Shown here: positions 16,417 through 24,839 of the stretch, piece by piece
Layout: every line of letters begins with the position of its first letter
Numbering within the stretch: position 1 is the first letter of the stretch
Source: an uncultured Bacteroidales bacterium
GTDB lineage: Bacteria; Bacteroidota; Bacteroidia; Bacteroidales; WCHB1-69
DNA: 48,536 nucleotides
Assembly: GCA_946186495.1 (NCBI GenBank)
Contig: CAMHNQ010000019.1
Span: 1 to 48,536 of the forward strand
Reading direction: 5' to 3'
Program-made: the position numbers and the translations under genes
Notes under the pieces: model-generated
The model's input: the letters and a program-made list of their open reading frames with translations, nothing else
The model's database searches: none
What the model was told of the DNA's origin: nothing

Positions 16417-16424
16417 CAAAGATA
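16417..16424 (-). promoter_or_regulatory. predicted -7 element for fbaA
   Basis: TATCTTTG on the minus strand matches TAnnTTTG, 109 bp upstream of the start. The leader between includes a word array around GACTTGGGACTTG. No -33 box of good quality was seen. Confidence 0.5.
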
Positions 16425-16452
16425 CAAATTCCCTCTTTACGGTTCGCGACGG

Positions 16453-16818
16453 TTAGGTATTATTCTTTTTCCGTTTGCGGCGCTGGACAAACCAGTTCAC
16501 GACTTCCGCGCCGACGGAGAAGGCCGTGAGCCATCCACCCCACTTCCCTTTGGAGAAAATGCCTGATGATTTCCCGACAGGCAGGGAACGCACTGTCTGT
16601 ATTGCTTGGCCGATGCCTGACGAGAAGAAGTTTTGTCCGAAATTCTTGGCCCCCTTCAGTCCGGACCACACTTTCTTGAAGGTGTCGATGTCATCCTGGT
16701 AAGCATCCAGATCCTTGCTCAGCTTGCGTTCCTGCACTTCTATTTCGGCGCGGAGTTGCTGCTTGCGCTTGGCGATGTCTTGCAGGTCCATGAAAGGGGC
16801 TGTCCGCTTATTGTCCAT
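16453..16818 (-). CDS. small unknown protein, third gene of YtxH/holin-like operon
   Basis: A 121-residue protein of unknown function. The first half is a predicted coiled coil rich in Lys, Glu and Gln (IAKRKQQLRAEIEVQERKLSKDLDAYQDDIDTFKKVW). The second half has a weakly hydrophobic GKWGGWLTAFSVGAEVVNWFVQ segment followed by a very basic end (RRKRKKNNT). The ATG at 16818 overlaps the end of the upstream gene by 11 bases, a usual coupling arrangement; an earlier in-frame ATG at 16857 lies inside that gene. Position and size recall YqjK-like proteins of the enterobacterial yqjCDEK operon, but the sequence does not prove it. Confidence 0.72.
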   Translation of the reverse strand: MDNKRTAPFMDLQDIAKRKQQLRAEIEVQERKLSKDLDAYQDDIDTFKKVWSGLKGAKNFGQNFFSSGIGQAIQTVRSLPVGKSSGIFSKGKWGGWLTAFSVGAEVVNWFVQRRKRKKNNT

Positions 16819-17254
16819 AGGCGCCTCCTTTCTTGACGTCATATTCATCCTCGACATCCTGCATCACATTTTCCGCATCGACGTGCTCCACTTTCTCTTC
16901 CGAGTAGAGGATGCGGCTGAATTTGCGGACGAGGGGTTTCACGAAAAGCACGTCCTTTTTGGCCAGCACAAACAGGATGATGGCAACAAAGAGGACGCAC
17001 AGGATCGTGTAGGCCCATGCCGCGTTCAGTGCCATCGTGAGCCAGTGGATGGCGGCCGACGACAAGTAAACCAGCACCACCAGGGTGCATACGACAACTA
17101 TCAGCAGGGAGAAAACCACCGACAGGAGTTGCGAGGACTTCTCCAAAAACTCCAACTTCAGCAAGTCGTAGCGCTGCGAGAAATAAGTCTTGGCATCTTT
17201 CCAGGTCTTCTCGCCGCGCTCCGACTTCCTTGTGAATCTACCTAAGATATCCAT
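16808..17254 (-). CDS. phage-holin-family/YqjE-like inner membrane protein
   Basis: A 148-residue membrane protein with two long hydrophobic segments (LLSVVFSLLIVVVCTLVVLVYLSSAA near 43-68 and AAWAYTILCVLFVAIILFVLA near 78-98) flanked by basic and acidic cytoplasmic tails. This matches the YqjE/'holin superfamily III' group found in chromosomal stress-related operons rather than in lysis cassettes; no endolysin is nearby. It starts at 17254 on the last base of the YtxH stop codon (TAATG junction), so translation is coupled. Confidence 0.8.
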   Translation of the reverse strand: MDILGRFTRKSERGEKTWKDAKTYFSQRYDLLKLEFLEKSSQLLSVVFSLLIVVVCTLVVLVYLSSAAIHWLTMALNAAWAYTILCVLFVAIILFVLAKKDVLFVKPLVRKFSRILYSEEKVEHVDAENVMQDVEDEYDVKKGGAYGQ

Positions 17255-17502
17255 TACAATTCCTCGTCGTGGATTTCGTGGCTGAAGTCGTCGTCTTCAA
17301 TGTTGATGTTGAAGTCGTCTTCCGAAGGGGCAGAGGCACGTCTCTCCTTCAGTCTGGCGATGACGCGGTCGATTTCCTCGCGTGTCATTTTTTCGCTCAC
17401 TTTGGTGCGGATTTCCTTGCCCTTCTCGGTGGTGCACAAAAGGGTGATTCCTGTAGCGGCGGCAGCTCCTGCCACGAATGCTAAAATCTCTGATGCTTTC
17501 AT
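17254..17502 (-). CDS. YtxH-domain small membrane protein
   Basis: An 82-residue protein with one N-terminal hydrophobic glycine/alanine-rich segment (ILAFVAGAAAATGITLLC) followed by TEKGKEIRTKVSEKM, the YtxH/DUF883-like pattern, and a strongly acidic C-terminus (DDFNINIEDDDFSHEIHDEEL). Relatives accompany YqjE-like proteins in stress-responsive membrane operons. It is the first of three tightly packed genes and lies 56 bp after rel. Confidence 0.82.
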   Translation of the reverse strand: MKASEILAFVAGAAAATGITLLCTTEKGKEIRTKVSEKMTREEIDRVIARLKERRASAPSEDDFNINIEDDDFSHEIHDEEL

Positions 17503-17558
17503 TTTTTTGAATTTAATTGGTTATTAATTTGAATATTAGAATGTTATAAACATGTTTC

Positions 17559-19811
17559 CTAATTAACTTCATACCCGATACGTTCTACGGATTCCATCTG
17601 GTCGATCTGGCGAAGTTGGTCGATAAGGTTGTTGAGGGTCTTGACGCTTTGTATATAGAGCATAAGCGTGCCGGTGAAGATGCTGTTTTTGGTCTCAATG
17701 TTCAAAGAGCGAATGTTCAAGTCCATCTGTGAGGTCACCACGTCCATCATCTCCTTGATGATGCCCTTTCTGTCGAAACCTTTCAGCTTGATGCCGGAGA
17801 GGAAGGCGATGTTTTGGCCTTTGCGCCATTTGGTCTTGATAATGCGGTTGCCGAAGCGCGACATCTGGGCGATGGCGTTGGGGCAGCTGGTCTGGTGCAC
17901 CACAATGCGGTTGTCCGACACCTGGAAACCCACCACTGTGTCGCCGGGAATAGGGTTGCAGCAGTCGGCCAGCACATACTTGATCTGTTCGTAGTCGTCG
18001 TCGAGCAAGAAAGCGTTCGGGGTGACATCCAACTGTTCCTCGATGAGTTGGTCAAGGGGCTTGGACTCAATCTCCTGTGACACCTTTTGCTGGAAGTCGG
18101 CCAGTTCCTTCGCGTTTGGCGTGGACATCAGCTTCTGTATCTTACTCTTTGACAACTTCTTGGACACGACACTATTCCAGAAAGCCTCTGGGGTTTTCTC
18201 CAGGGAAGCCTCCATCAGATTGCGGACGTTCTCTTCGGAGAAGTCGAGATTCAGTTCGTCGAAATACTGTTTGAGCATCAGTTTTCCGGAGGAGACGAGT
18301 TCGTGTTGTTCATTTCGGAAAAAGTCCTTGATGCTGCGGCGCGCTTTGGGGGTTTGGACAAACTCCAGCCAATCGGGCTTCGGGAACTGCTTCTTGGAGG
18401 TGATGATCTCCACCTGGTCGCCGTTGCTGAGGGTTTTATTGACGGGCGTGATGTTATAGTTGACTTTGGCTCCGATGCAGTGGTCGCCGAGGTTGGTGTG
18501 CAGCGCATAGGCGAAGTCGAGTACGGTGGATCCCTGTGGCAGAGTCTTCATATCGCCTTTCGGGGTGAAGACGTAGATTTCCTTCAGGCCGAGGTTGAGG
18601 CGCACCTCGCTGAGGAAGTCGAGGGCGTCGGCATCCTTGCTGTCGAGGATTTCACGGGTCTTGAGCAGCCAGTCCTCGAGTTTCCGGTTCAGCTCGGCAT
18701 CCTCAGTTTCCCCGTCCTCCTTATAGCGGTAGTGGGCGGCGAGACCTTTTTCAGCAATCACATCCATACGTTTGGAACGGATCTGCACCTCCACCCACCG
18801 TCCCTGCTTGCTCATGGCGGTCACATGCAGAGACTGGTAGCCGTTGGGTTTGGGGTGTGCCAGGAAATTGCGGTCGCGGGAGGGGTTTGTCTGGTAAAGG
18901 TCGCAGATGATGCGGTAGATTTTCCAGCATATCCCGAATTCCTCCTCCACTGGGCTTTCGAACACGAAACGCACTGCGAAAATGTCATAGACGTCCTCGA
19001 AGTTGATCTGTTTTCGCAGCATCTTGTTGTAGATGGAGGAGACAGACTTTGTGCGGCTTGTGATTTCCGCTTTTATGCCGGCTTTATCAAGAGCTTGCTT
19101 AATGGGCGCGACGAACTCCGGGATGATGGTGGCGCGCTCCTTCTCGGAGTCTTTGAGTTTTTCCGCAATGGCAAAATACTCCGTCGGGTTGGTGTAACGC
19201 ATGGCATAGTCCTCCAGTTCGCTCTTGATGGCGTAAAGTCCGAGCCTGTGGGCAAAGGGGACGTAGAAGTAGGAGGTCTCGGAGGCGATTTTCAGCTGTT
19301 TTTCGGGCGGCATGGCGTCGAGCGTGCGCATGTTATGGAGACGGTCGGCGAGTTTGATGAGAATCACCCGCACATCCTTGGACATGGAGAGGAAAATCTT
19401 CTTGAAATTCTCGGCCTGGAGGGAGATGTTCTGGTTGTCGACCACAAGGTCGTCGATTTTGGTGAGTCCGTCGATAATGTTGGCCACCACTTCGCCGAAG
19501 AGGTCGCGCATGTCCTCCAGGGTGTAGTCGGTGTCCTCCACCACATCGTGCAGCAGTGCGCAGATGACGGATGTCACGCCGAGGTTCATCTCAGCGCAGC
19601 AAATCATGGCCACCGCGATGGGGTGGTAGATATAGGGTTCCCCGCTTTTGCGCCGCACACCGAAATGGGCGTTGGTCGCGAGCACGAAAGCTTTCCGGAT
19701 CAGCTTGCGCTCCTCCTCGCTCGTGCGCGGCCACATCACCTGAAGCAACTCCCGGTACTTTTGCACGACGGTCTTGTTCTCTAAATATTCATTCGGAATA
19801 TATTCTCCCAT
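17559..19811 (-). CDS. rel: bifunctional (p)ppGpp synthetase/hydrolase (Rel/SpoT family)
   Basis: Controls the stringent response alarmone. The 750-residue protein carries an N-terminal HD hydrolase domain with H63 and H88-D89 (IYHPIAVA...CALLHDVVED), so hydrolysis is expected. The synthetase domain shows SRTKSVSSIYNKM, VYDIFAVRFVF, HPKPNGYQSLH and VEVQIRSKRMDVIAEKGLAAHYRYKE. A TGS domain (IYVFTPKGDMKTLPQGSTVLDFAYALHT) and a C-terminal ACT domain (RKGIIKEMMDVVTSQMDLNIRSLNIE) follow. All four domains are intact. It lies 82 bp after the subtilase gene on the same strand. Confidence 0.95.
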   Translation of the reverse strand: MGEYIPNEYLENKTVVQKYRELLQVMWPRTSEEERKLIRKAFVLATNAHFGVRRKSGEPYIYHPIAVAMICCAEMNLGVTSVICALLHDVVEDTDYTLEDMRDLFGEVVANIIDGLTKIDDLVVDNQNISLQAENFKKIFLSMSKDVRVILIKLADRLHNMRTLDAMPPEKQLKIASETSYFYVPFAHRLGLYAIKSELEDYAMRYTNPTEYFAIAEKLKDSEKERATIIPEFVAPIKQALDKAGIKAEITSRTKSVSSIYNKMLRKQINFEDVYDIFAVRFVFESPVEEEFGICWKIYRIICDLYQTNPSRDRNFLAHPKPNGYQSLHVTAMSKQGRWVEVQIRSKRMDVIAEKGLAAHYRYKEDGETEDAELNRKLEDWLLKTREILDSKDADALDFLSEVRLNLGLKEIYVFTPKGDMKTLPQGSTVLDFAYALHTNLGDHCIGAKVNYNITPVNKTLSNGDQVEIITSKKQFPKPDWLEFVQTPKARRSIKDFFRNEQHELVSSGKLMLKQYFDELNLDFSEENVRNLMEASLEKTPEAFWNSVVSKKLSKSKIQKLMSTPNAKELADFQQKVSQEIESKPLDQLIEEQLDVTPNAFLLDDDYEQIKYVLADCCNPIPGDTVVGFQVSDNRIVVHQTSCPNAIAQMSRFGNRIIKTKWRKGQNIAFLSGIKLKGFDRKGIIKEMMDVVTSQMDLNIRSLNIETKNSIFTGTLMLYIQSVKTLNNLIDQLRQIDQMESVERIGYEVN

Positions 19812-19893
19812 TATCTTTTTTCTTATCTGTTAGTATTGCTTGCAATAATTATGCCGTTTTTGTCGCCGGCCGCGCACGCCAAGCCGTCCTTGC

Positions 19894-21771
19894 CTACCTG
19901 CCCGTCACCACGAGCTTCTTGGTGACCACGGTCTTGTCATCGGTAATATTGAGCAGGTAGTATCCCGGGGTAAGCGAGTGCAAGTCAAGCGGGTTTACAC
20001 CCGGCGTAAGCGTGGTTTGCAGTACTGTCCGGCCCGAGAGGTCAAGCACCCGGCAGGCCACGCTGGCACTTGCCGTGTTGGCCGTGACATAGCAACGCTC
20101 TGCCGCCGGGTTGGGATACACCGTGTACAGCGACTCTTCGGGTGCGGCATAGCTTTCCACGCCCACGGTAGCCAAGGCACTGAGGACGGCCTGGTAAGCG
20201 TTGACCTTGCCATAGCCGAAGCGCAGCACACCAGCCTGCGCGGTATAGTCGTCGTTGTATGCGGTTTGCAGCAGAATCTCCTTCACCTGAGCGGCGGAAA
20301 GGCCCGGATTGGCCTGCAACACCAACGCCGCGACTCCGGCCACGAACGGGCAGGACATGGAAGTGCCGGACAGAGAGACGAAACGGTAGGTGCGGCCATT
20401 AAACTCCCTCGAGGCGATGTAGGTCCCGCTGTAGGTGTTGGTATAGCTGGAGAGCGCTGAGATGATGTTGCGCCCAGGGGCTGAGATGTTCGGCTTGGTC
20501 TCGGCATGGAATCCGGGGCCACTGCTGGAGAAGGAGGCGATGCTGCCGCCCGCCATGTTTCCGGATGGCGCTTGGTATCTGGAGGAATGGGCTGCCACGG
20601 TAATGGCGCAATCAATGTTGCCGGGCGTGCTGATATTATACAAATTATCGCCCGCGACCCAATCTGGATGAGAGGACGGACGGATAAAATCGCCACCCCA
20701 GTTGCCGTAATTGCTCTCTATAAGGGCCATATTCCACGCATGGAATGTCCCGCTCTCCGCAACCACCGCAAGTCCAAATCTGTAACTGTCTTTCTTTCCG
20801 ACCATAAGGTCCGCTTCAGGCTTTTGGTTGTATGGGTTCGTCGAATCTATCACAGCCCAATAACTGATGGTGTCTGTGCCAACAACCAGTTCGGACTCTA
20901 TGTCCTGGTGATGAGACGTGCTGTAGAAAGGGGTCTCGGCGAGGATATTGAAGGAATTGTCCATGACAAACAGCGAAAAAGAGAAAGGGGAGTTCTCCTC
21001 GCCCATCATGGAGATTGTTGAGCCGATGGAAGAATGCGGAATGGCAAATTGGGTACGGATGGTGTCGTGTTGGGTAAACGTGTGCATCATGTGGCAGTTC
21101 ACGTCGCCGTTGTTTCCAGCGCTGACCGCGAAAACAACCCCGAGGTCGGTCAGTCTCTGCATCTCTTCAGCCAAGGGGCCGGTGCCATCCATGTTATCCA
21201 AGTAGTAAAGCCCCCAACTGGAGCTGATCACCAGGCGTTTGCCCTCCTGTTGCGCCACATCGTACATCCAGCGCCAAGCATCGATGACTTGCTCATCCAA
21301 GAGGCCGACACTGACGAACAGAAACTCGGCTTCCACGGCCACGCCCCTGTATGGAGTCCCGGCGCCTGCACCGCCGGCGATGCCCGCACAGTGCGTGCCA
21401 TGATACGCATAGTCATAGACGTTGCTCGTGTCGCACCGGGCGGTCAGGAGCTGCTCCGCCCCCACGTACTCCGTTCCGTAGTCAAAACCGGCGGGACTGG
21501 GTCCTGACGTCTTGAACTGGTCCCACGCGCGCAACACGCGATAGTGGATCATATTGGTGTCGTAAAAAACGGGGTGAGTATAGTCGAACCCCCAGTCCGT
21601 GACCCCAATGATGACACCCTCGCCGGTGAACTCCTGCGGCAGGTTGATGGCTTGCCGCACACTGTCCACACGGCCATCCACGACGGCACGGTGCAAAAAG
21701 CCTTGGGAATAGCTCATCACCACAGCCGACATCAACATCAAATACAGTAAACTTTTTTTCATTCTATTCAT
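19894..21771 (-). CDS. S8 subtilisin-like serine protease with T9SS sorting domain
   Basis: A 625-residue secreted protease. A signal peptide (about residues 1-23) is followed by an S8 catalytic domain with the triad visible as D59 (GVTDWGFDYTHP), H127 (AYHGTHCAG) and S471 (SLSGTSMSCPFVAG). The C-terminal region from about 549 (LYTVYPNPAAERCYV) to the end (GYYLLNITDDKTVVTKKLVV) is a type A T9SS sorting domain, so the protein should cross the outer membrane by the type IX system. It begins 11 bp after the tau-C reading frame. It is not evidently related in function to its dnaX and rel neighbours. Confidence 0.93.
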   Translation of the reverse strand: MNRMKKSLLYLMLMSAVVMSYSQGFLHRAVVDGRVDSVRQAINLPQEFTGEGVIIGVTDWGFDYTHPVFYDTNMIHYRVLRAWDQFKTSGPSPAGFDYGTEYVGAEQLLTARCDTSNVYDYAYHGTHCAGIAGGAGAGTPYRGVAVEAEFLFVSVGLLDEQVIDAWRWMYDVAQQEGKRLVISSSWGLYYLDNMDGTGPLAEEMQRLTDLGVVFAVSAGNNGDVNCHMMHTFTQHDTIRTQFAIPHSSIGSTISMMGEENSPFSFSLFVMDNSFNILAETPFYSTSHHQDIESELVVGTDTISYWAVIDSTNPYNQKPEADLMVGKKDSYRFGLAVVAESGTFHAWNMALIESNYGNWGGDFIRPSSHPDWVAGDNLYNISTPGNIDCAITVAAHSSRYQAPSGNMAGGSIASFSSSGPGFHAETKPNISAPGRNIISALSSYTNTYSGTYIASREFNGRTYRFVSLSGTSMSCPFVAGVAALVLQANPGLSAAQVKEILLQTAYNDDYTAQAGVLRFGYGKVNAYQAVLSALATVGVESYAAPEESLYTVYPNPAAERCYVTANTASASVACRVLDLSGRTVLQTTLTPGVNPLDLHSLTPGYYLLNITDDKTVVTKKLVVTGR

Positions 21772-21782
21772 GTTTTAATTAT

Positions 21783-22523
21783 TTAATCCTTGATTCTGAA
21801 ATTCAGCACTTGCAAGAAGTCTTTCAGCTCGGGATTTTGCTCCAGCATGTTCGCCACCTTGTCCTCACTGGTGTAAATCACCTTCTTTTTCTCATGCTCA
21901 TGAATGACAAATTCTATATCATTGACATTCAAGGCAAAATGGTTTCGCCAATACTCCAGCATGGACCGTTTGCTCATTTCCAGCTGGTTCTTCTGGAAAT
22001 CGTTCTCCACATCCACGTAAACCACATCATCCTCATATCTTGGAGGATAGTCGCGGAGCTGGTGATAGAACGCCGGCTTCTTTTGGAAGATGACGTCCAC
22101 CATCTGCTGCCAGCAAGTCTCGAACGAAGCCTCATCCTGAGGGGGTTCGGGCAAGGCCGGCTCTGGGGCCGGGCGATCCGTCTCCGAAGGGATTTCCTCC
22201 TGAGACGGCGCGGTTGCCGGTGTCTCCTCCGGGGGCAGGGCGGTTTCTGCAGACTCCTGCGGGACCGGACTGGCCTCGGCAGGGTGCGAGTCTGCTTGAC
22301 GTACCTGCTCGGCGATTTGCCGGGTCTGCGCCACAACATCCCTGATGGTGGGCAGCGGCTTTATGGGGGGGAAACCAGGAAACTGCAAGCCCTGGCTTGC
22401 GACCTGGGGTTCTGCAGGCTTCATGCGGCCTTGCGCACTTCCTGCGGCGGAACCTTCGCCTTCCGGGTTATTTACGCTCCTGCGATTGCCTCGCATTTCG
22501 CAGCTTGTACAGGTAGTTGGCAT
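21783..22523 (-). CDS. dnaX: DnaX tau-type C-terminal region in a separate, overlapping frame
   Basis: This frame, +1 relative to the upstream dnaX frame, encodes what normally follows domain III of DnaX: a long Pro/Glu/Ala-rich linker (about residues 45-130) and a C-terminal folded part starting with FETCWQQMVDVIFQKKPAFY and containing YVDVENDFQKNQLEMSKRSMLEYWRNHF. Tau C-terminal domains bind DnaB helicase and the alpha polymerase subunit in model species. The first ATG at 22523 lies 56 bases inside the upstream gene; other in-frame ATGs are at 22496 and 22424. It could be reached by +1 frameshifting, by reinitiation as a separate protein, or the split could come from a one-base indel in the assembly. 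Confidence 0.65.
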   Translation of the reverse strand: MPTTCTSCEMRGNRRSVNNPEGEGSAAGSAQGRMKPAEPQVASQGLQFPGFPPIKPLPTIRDVVAQTRQIAEQVRQADSHPAEASPVPQESAETALPPEETPATAPSQEEIPSETDRPAPEPALPEPPQDEASFETCWQQMVDVIFQKKPAFYHQLRDYPPRYEDDVVYVDVENDFQKNQLEMSKRSMLEYWRNHFALNVNDIEFVIHEHEKKKVIYTSEDKVANMLEQNPELKDFLQVLNFRIKD

Positions 22524-23601
22524 TGATCTGCATCAGGCACAACTCCACTGAAAGCCGCTTGTTGTTTGACATTTTATAGTTGAAATCACATTGGTTTGCC
22601 AGTTCTAAGGCGCGAGTGAGCAACATACGGTCGGCCTTCTGCGACTGCTGTTGGAGCCTCTGTTTGATGGTGTCGGAAGTCTGCAGCAACTGCACCGTGC
22701 CGGGGTTCTGGGCGAGAAGGAGGTTGCGGATATGGGAGGCGAACCCGGCGATGAAGTTCTGCGCGTCGAACCCTTTCGACAATATCTCGTCCAACAGAAT
22801 CAATGCACCGGACACGTCCTCGCTCAGCACCATGTCGAGAATCTGGAAATAGTTGTCCACATCCAGAACGTTGAGGTTGGCGATGGTTTCCTTATAGGTG
22901 ATGTTCTTGCCGGTGAAGCTGACTAACTGGTCGAAGATGGAGAGGGCGTCGCGAAGGGCGCCGTCGGCCTTCGCGGCCACCACACGCAGGGCATCCTCCT
23001 CGGCATCTACCCCCTCTTGGGAGGCGACATACTGGAGGTGGCGCACAATGTCACTATCATTAATTCGCTTAAAATCATATACTTGACAACGTGACAGAAT
23101 GGTCGGGAGTATCTTGTGCTTCTCCGTGGTGGCCATGATGAACTTGGCGTACGCAGGGGGTTCTTCAAGGGTTTTGAGGAAGGCGTTGAAGGCGGCGCCG
23201 GTGAGCATGTGGACCTCATCGATGATATAGACCTTGTACTTGGCTCCTTGCGGCGGGATGCGCACCTGGTCCACCAGGTCGCGGATGCCCTCCACGGAGT
23301 TGTTGGAGGCGGCATCGAGTTCGAAGACGTTGAACGAGGCCGAGTTGTTGAAGGCCTGGCACGACTCGCAAGTGTTGCAGGGTTCGTAGTCGTCGGTGAG
23401 ATGCTGGCAGTTGAGTGCCTTGGCGAATATGCGGGCGCAGGTGGTCTTGCCCACACCGCGCGGGCCGCAAAAGAGGAAGGCCTGCGCCACCTGGTTGTTG
23501 CGGATGGCGTTCTTGAGGGTCGACGTGATGGTTTCCTGCCCTACCACCGAGCTGAAAGTCGAGGGCCGGTATTTTCGTGCCGATACGATGAAGTTGTCCA
23601 T
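22468..23601 (-). CDS. dnaX: DNA polymerase III clamp-loader subunit (gamma-length DnaX)
   Basis: The ATPase of the clamp loader. The 377 residues hold Walker A GPRGVGKT (46-53), the zinc-binding cysteines C65, C75, C78 and C81 (NCQH...CNTCESC), Walker B IIDEVHML, the SRC sensor region (ILSRCQVYDF) and the domain III collar ending LSVELCLMQINANYLYKL. The frame then stops at TAA (22468-22470) just where a gamma-length product would end. The remaining tau-like sequence continues in the +1 frame. A -7 element at 23637-23644 precedes the start. Confidence 0.93.
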   Translation of the reverse strand: MDNFIVSARKYRPSTFSSVVGQETITSTLKNAIRNNQVAQAFLFCGPRGVGKTTCARIFAKALNCQHLTDDYEPCNTCESCQAFNNSASFNVFELDAASNNSVEGIRDLVDQVRIPPQGAKYKVYIIDEVHMLTGAAFNAFLKTLEEPPAYAKFIMATTEKHKILPTILSRCQVYDFKRINDSDIVRHLQYVASQEGVDAEEDALRVVAAKADGALRDALSIFDQLVSFTGKNITYKETIANLNVLDVDNYFQILDMVLSEDVSGALILLDEILSKGFDAQNFIAGFASHIRNLLLAQNPGTVQLLQTSDTIKQRLQQQSQKADRMLLTRALELANQCDFNYKMSNNKRLSVELCLMQINANYLYKLRNARQSQERK

Positions 23602-23636
23602 AATGTCCTATTTTTTGCAGTATTTGATACAATCTG

Positions 23637-23644
23637 CAAAAATA
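23637..23644 (-). promoter_or_regulatory. predicted -7 element for dnaX
   Basis: TATTTTTG on the minus strand matches TAnnTTTG and lies 35 bp before the dnaX start codon. The -33 position has no clear TTTG. Confidence 0.5.
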
Positions 23645-23685
23645 CAATTTTCTCAGCAACTTGTGACATTTTTTTTCTTCCCCGG

Positions 23686-24249
23686 CTACACAGCGGGCAC
23701 GCCGCCGCGGACCGCCTCCCTCGTGGCTTTCCTCGCCTCTTTCCATCGCGGGTAGAACCGGTCCAGCAGCGCATGAAACTTCGGACCGTGGTTAGCCTCT
23801 ATGAGGTGGGCGAGTTCATGGACCACGACATGCTCCACGCACCATTCCGGCAGCAGCAGCAGATAAAGGCTGAAGTTAATCTCCCCCGTGCGCTTGTTGC
23901 AGGCTCCCCACCGGGAAACAATGGGCTTATAGACGATCCTGGACGGCCTCACCCCCATCAGTGCGGTGTATTTCCTCAACATCGGCTGTATCATCGCGTC
24001 TATCCGGATGTACGCGGCCTGCACCTGCTCGCGAGTACCCAAGGGCAACTGCCCGTAGAAACGCGCCCGCTGGTTGTTGTAGTCTATCTGACGGCGCATC
24101 GCAGCCTTGATCCACGCCTCATTGTCGCGTATGAATTGGTCGATGGCGCACCTCGGGGTAAGATGCGGCGCCGAAATGTGCAAATCCCCGTTGTTCACCA
24201 CCCGCATCGACAACCGGTTGGTACGCCTGTATGTAATCTTGATTTCCAT
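23686..24249 (-). CDS. YgjP-type (SprT-like) zinc metallopeptidase
   Basis: A 187-residue protein of the DUF45/YgjP metallopeptidase family. The zinc site is visible as VVHELAHLIEANHGPKFHALL, the HExxH motif with a third histidine downstream. SRWGACNKRTGEINFSLYLLLLP is the conserved segment before it. N-terminal strands fold like other members. No signal peptide, so probably cytoplasmic; substrates are unknown. It is the last gene of a unit that starts with the sirtuin, lying 26 bp after the membrane protein gene. Confidence 0.88.
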   Translation of the reverse strand: MEIKITYRRTNRLSMRVVNNGDLHISAPHLTPRCAIDQFIRDNEAWIKAAMRRQIDYNNQRARFYGQLPLGTREQVQAAYIRIDAMIQPMLRKYTALMGVRPSRIVYKPIVSRWGACNKRTGEINFSLYLLLLPEWCVEHVVVHELAHLIEANHGPKFHALLDRFYPRWKEARKATREAVRGGVPAV

Positions 24250-24275
24250 ATCCCTGTTTCGTCTTTCTTCGTCTT

Positions 24276-24839
24276 TCAGGTCCTGAAACGCACCACTTCG
24301 CTCATGGCCGGGAGGCCGTCAATCTCGGCCATGAAAAAGCATTCGTAGGGCATGTCGCGGTAGAGGTCCCGGAGTGTGACACGGCAGGTGCGCTCGCGAT
24401 TCGGACGCACCGCTACAGTTGACCATGTCCCGGAACCTGCCGGCCGATAGACCAGGTAAACCACCTTGGCGGATGGCTCGTGAGAGCGGAGACGGCACGT
24501 GAAACGGACCGTCGGGTGGTTGCCCGCCAGAAGTGTCCAGCTTTTGTGAACATTGACATCCTCCTTGGTGAACGCGAACACTGGTGAGACGGGACCGGGT
24601 GACACAGGCCCGCTGTACTTCCGCGCCGAATCCCGGAGTCTCTTCTCCTGCACCTTAGACATCGTGAAGGAGAAAACGGCGAACACGAGGGCCAGGCCGA
24701 TGAATATCAGCCAGAACAACCGTTTCCCTGGCTCTTCCGGCTCTCCTTCTGACTTCGCGGGGACCTCCACATACGGAACAATGTCAACCTTTTTAATATC
24801 CTGACCGTGAGAACATTTCAAGTCGCCAATGGTCGCCAT
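24276..24839 (-). CDS. single-pass membrane protein with extracytoplasmic FN3-like domain, unknown
   Basis: From the ATG at 24839 the protein has 187 residues. A short N-terminal cytoplasmic part is followed by one membrane segment (RLFWLIFIGLALVFAVFSFTM) and a roughly 110-residue domain of beta character (TVRFTCRLRSHEPSAKVVYLVYRP, CRVTLRDLYRDMPYECFFMAEIDG), which resembles a fibronectin type III fold. I do not recognise a family. The start is uncertain: ATG 24839 overlaps the upstream lipoprotein gene by 47 bp, a farther in-frame ATG at 24899 overlaps more, and a non-ATG start near the lipoprotein stop is possible. Confidence 0.6.
   Translation of the reverse strand: MATIGDLKCSHGQDIKKVDIVPYVEVPAKSEGEPEEPGKRLFWLIFIGLALVFAVFSFTMSKVQEKRLRDSARKYSGPVSPGPVSPVFAFTKEDVNVHKSWTLLAGNHPTVRFTCRLRSHEPSAKVVYLVYRPAGSGTWSTVAVRPNRERTCRVTLRDLYRDMPYECFFMAEIDGLPAMSEVVRFRT

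Noticed and set aside
16808..17254. Phage-holin family match taken as a sign of a prophage
   Set aside because: It sits in a YtxH/YqjE-type chromosomal operon next to rel, and no endolysin, capsid or integrase genes are nearby.
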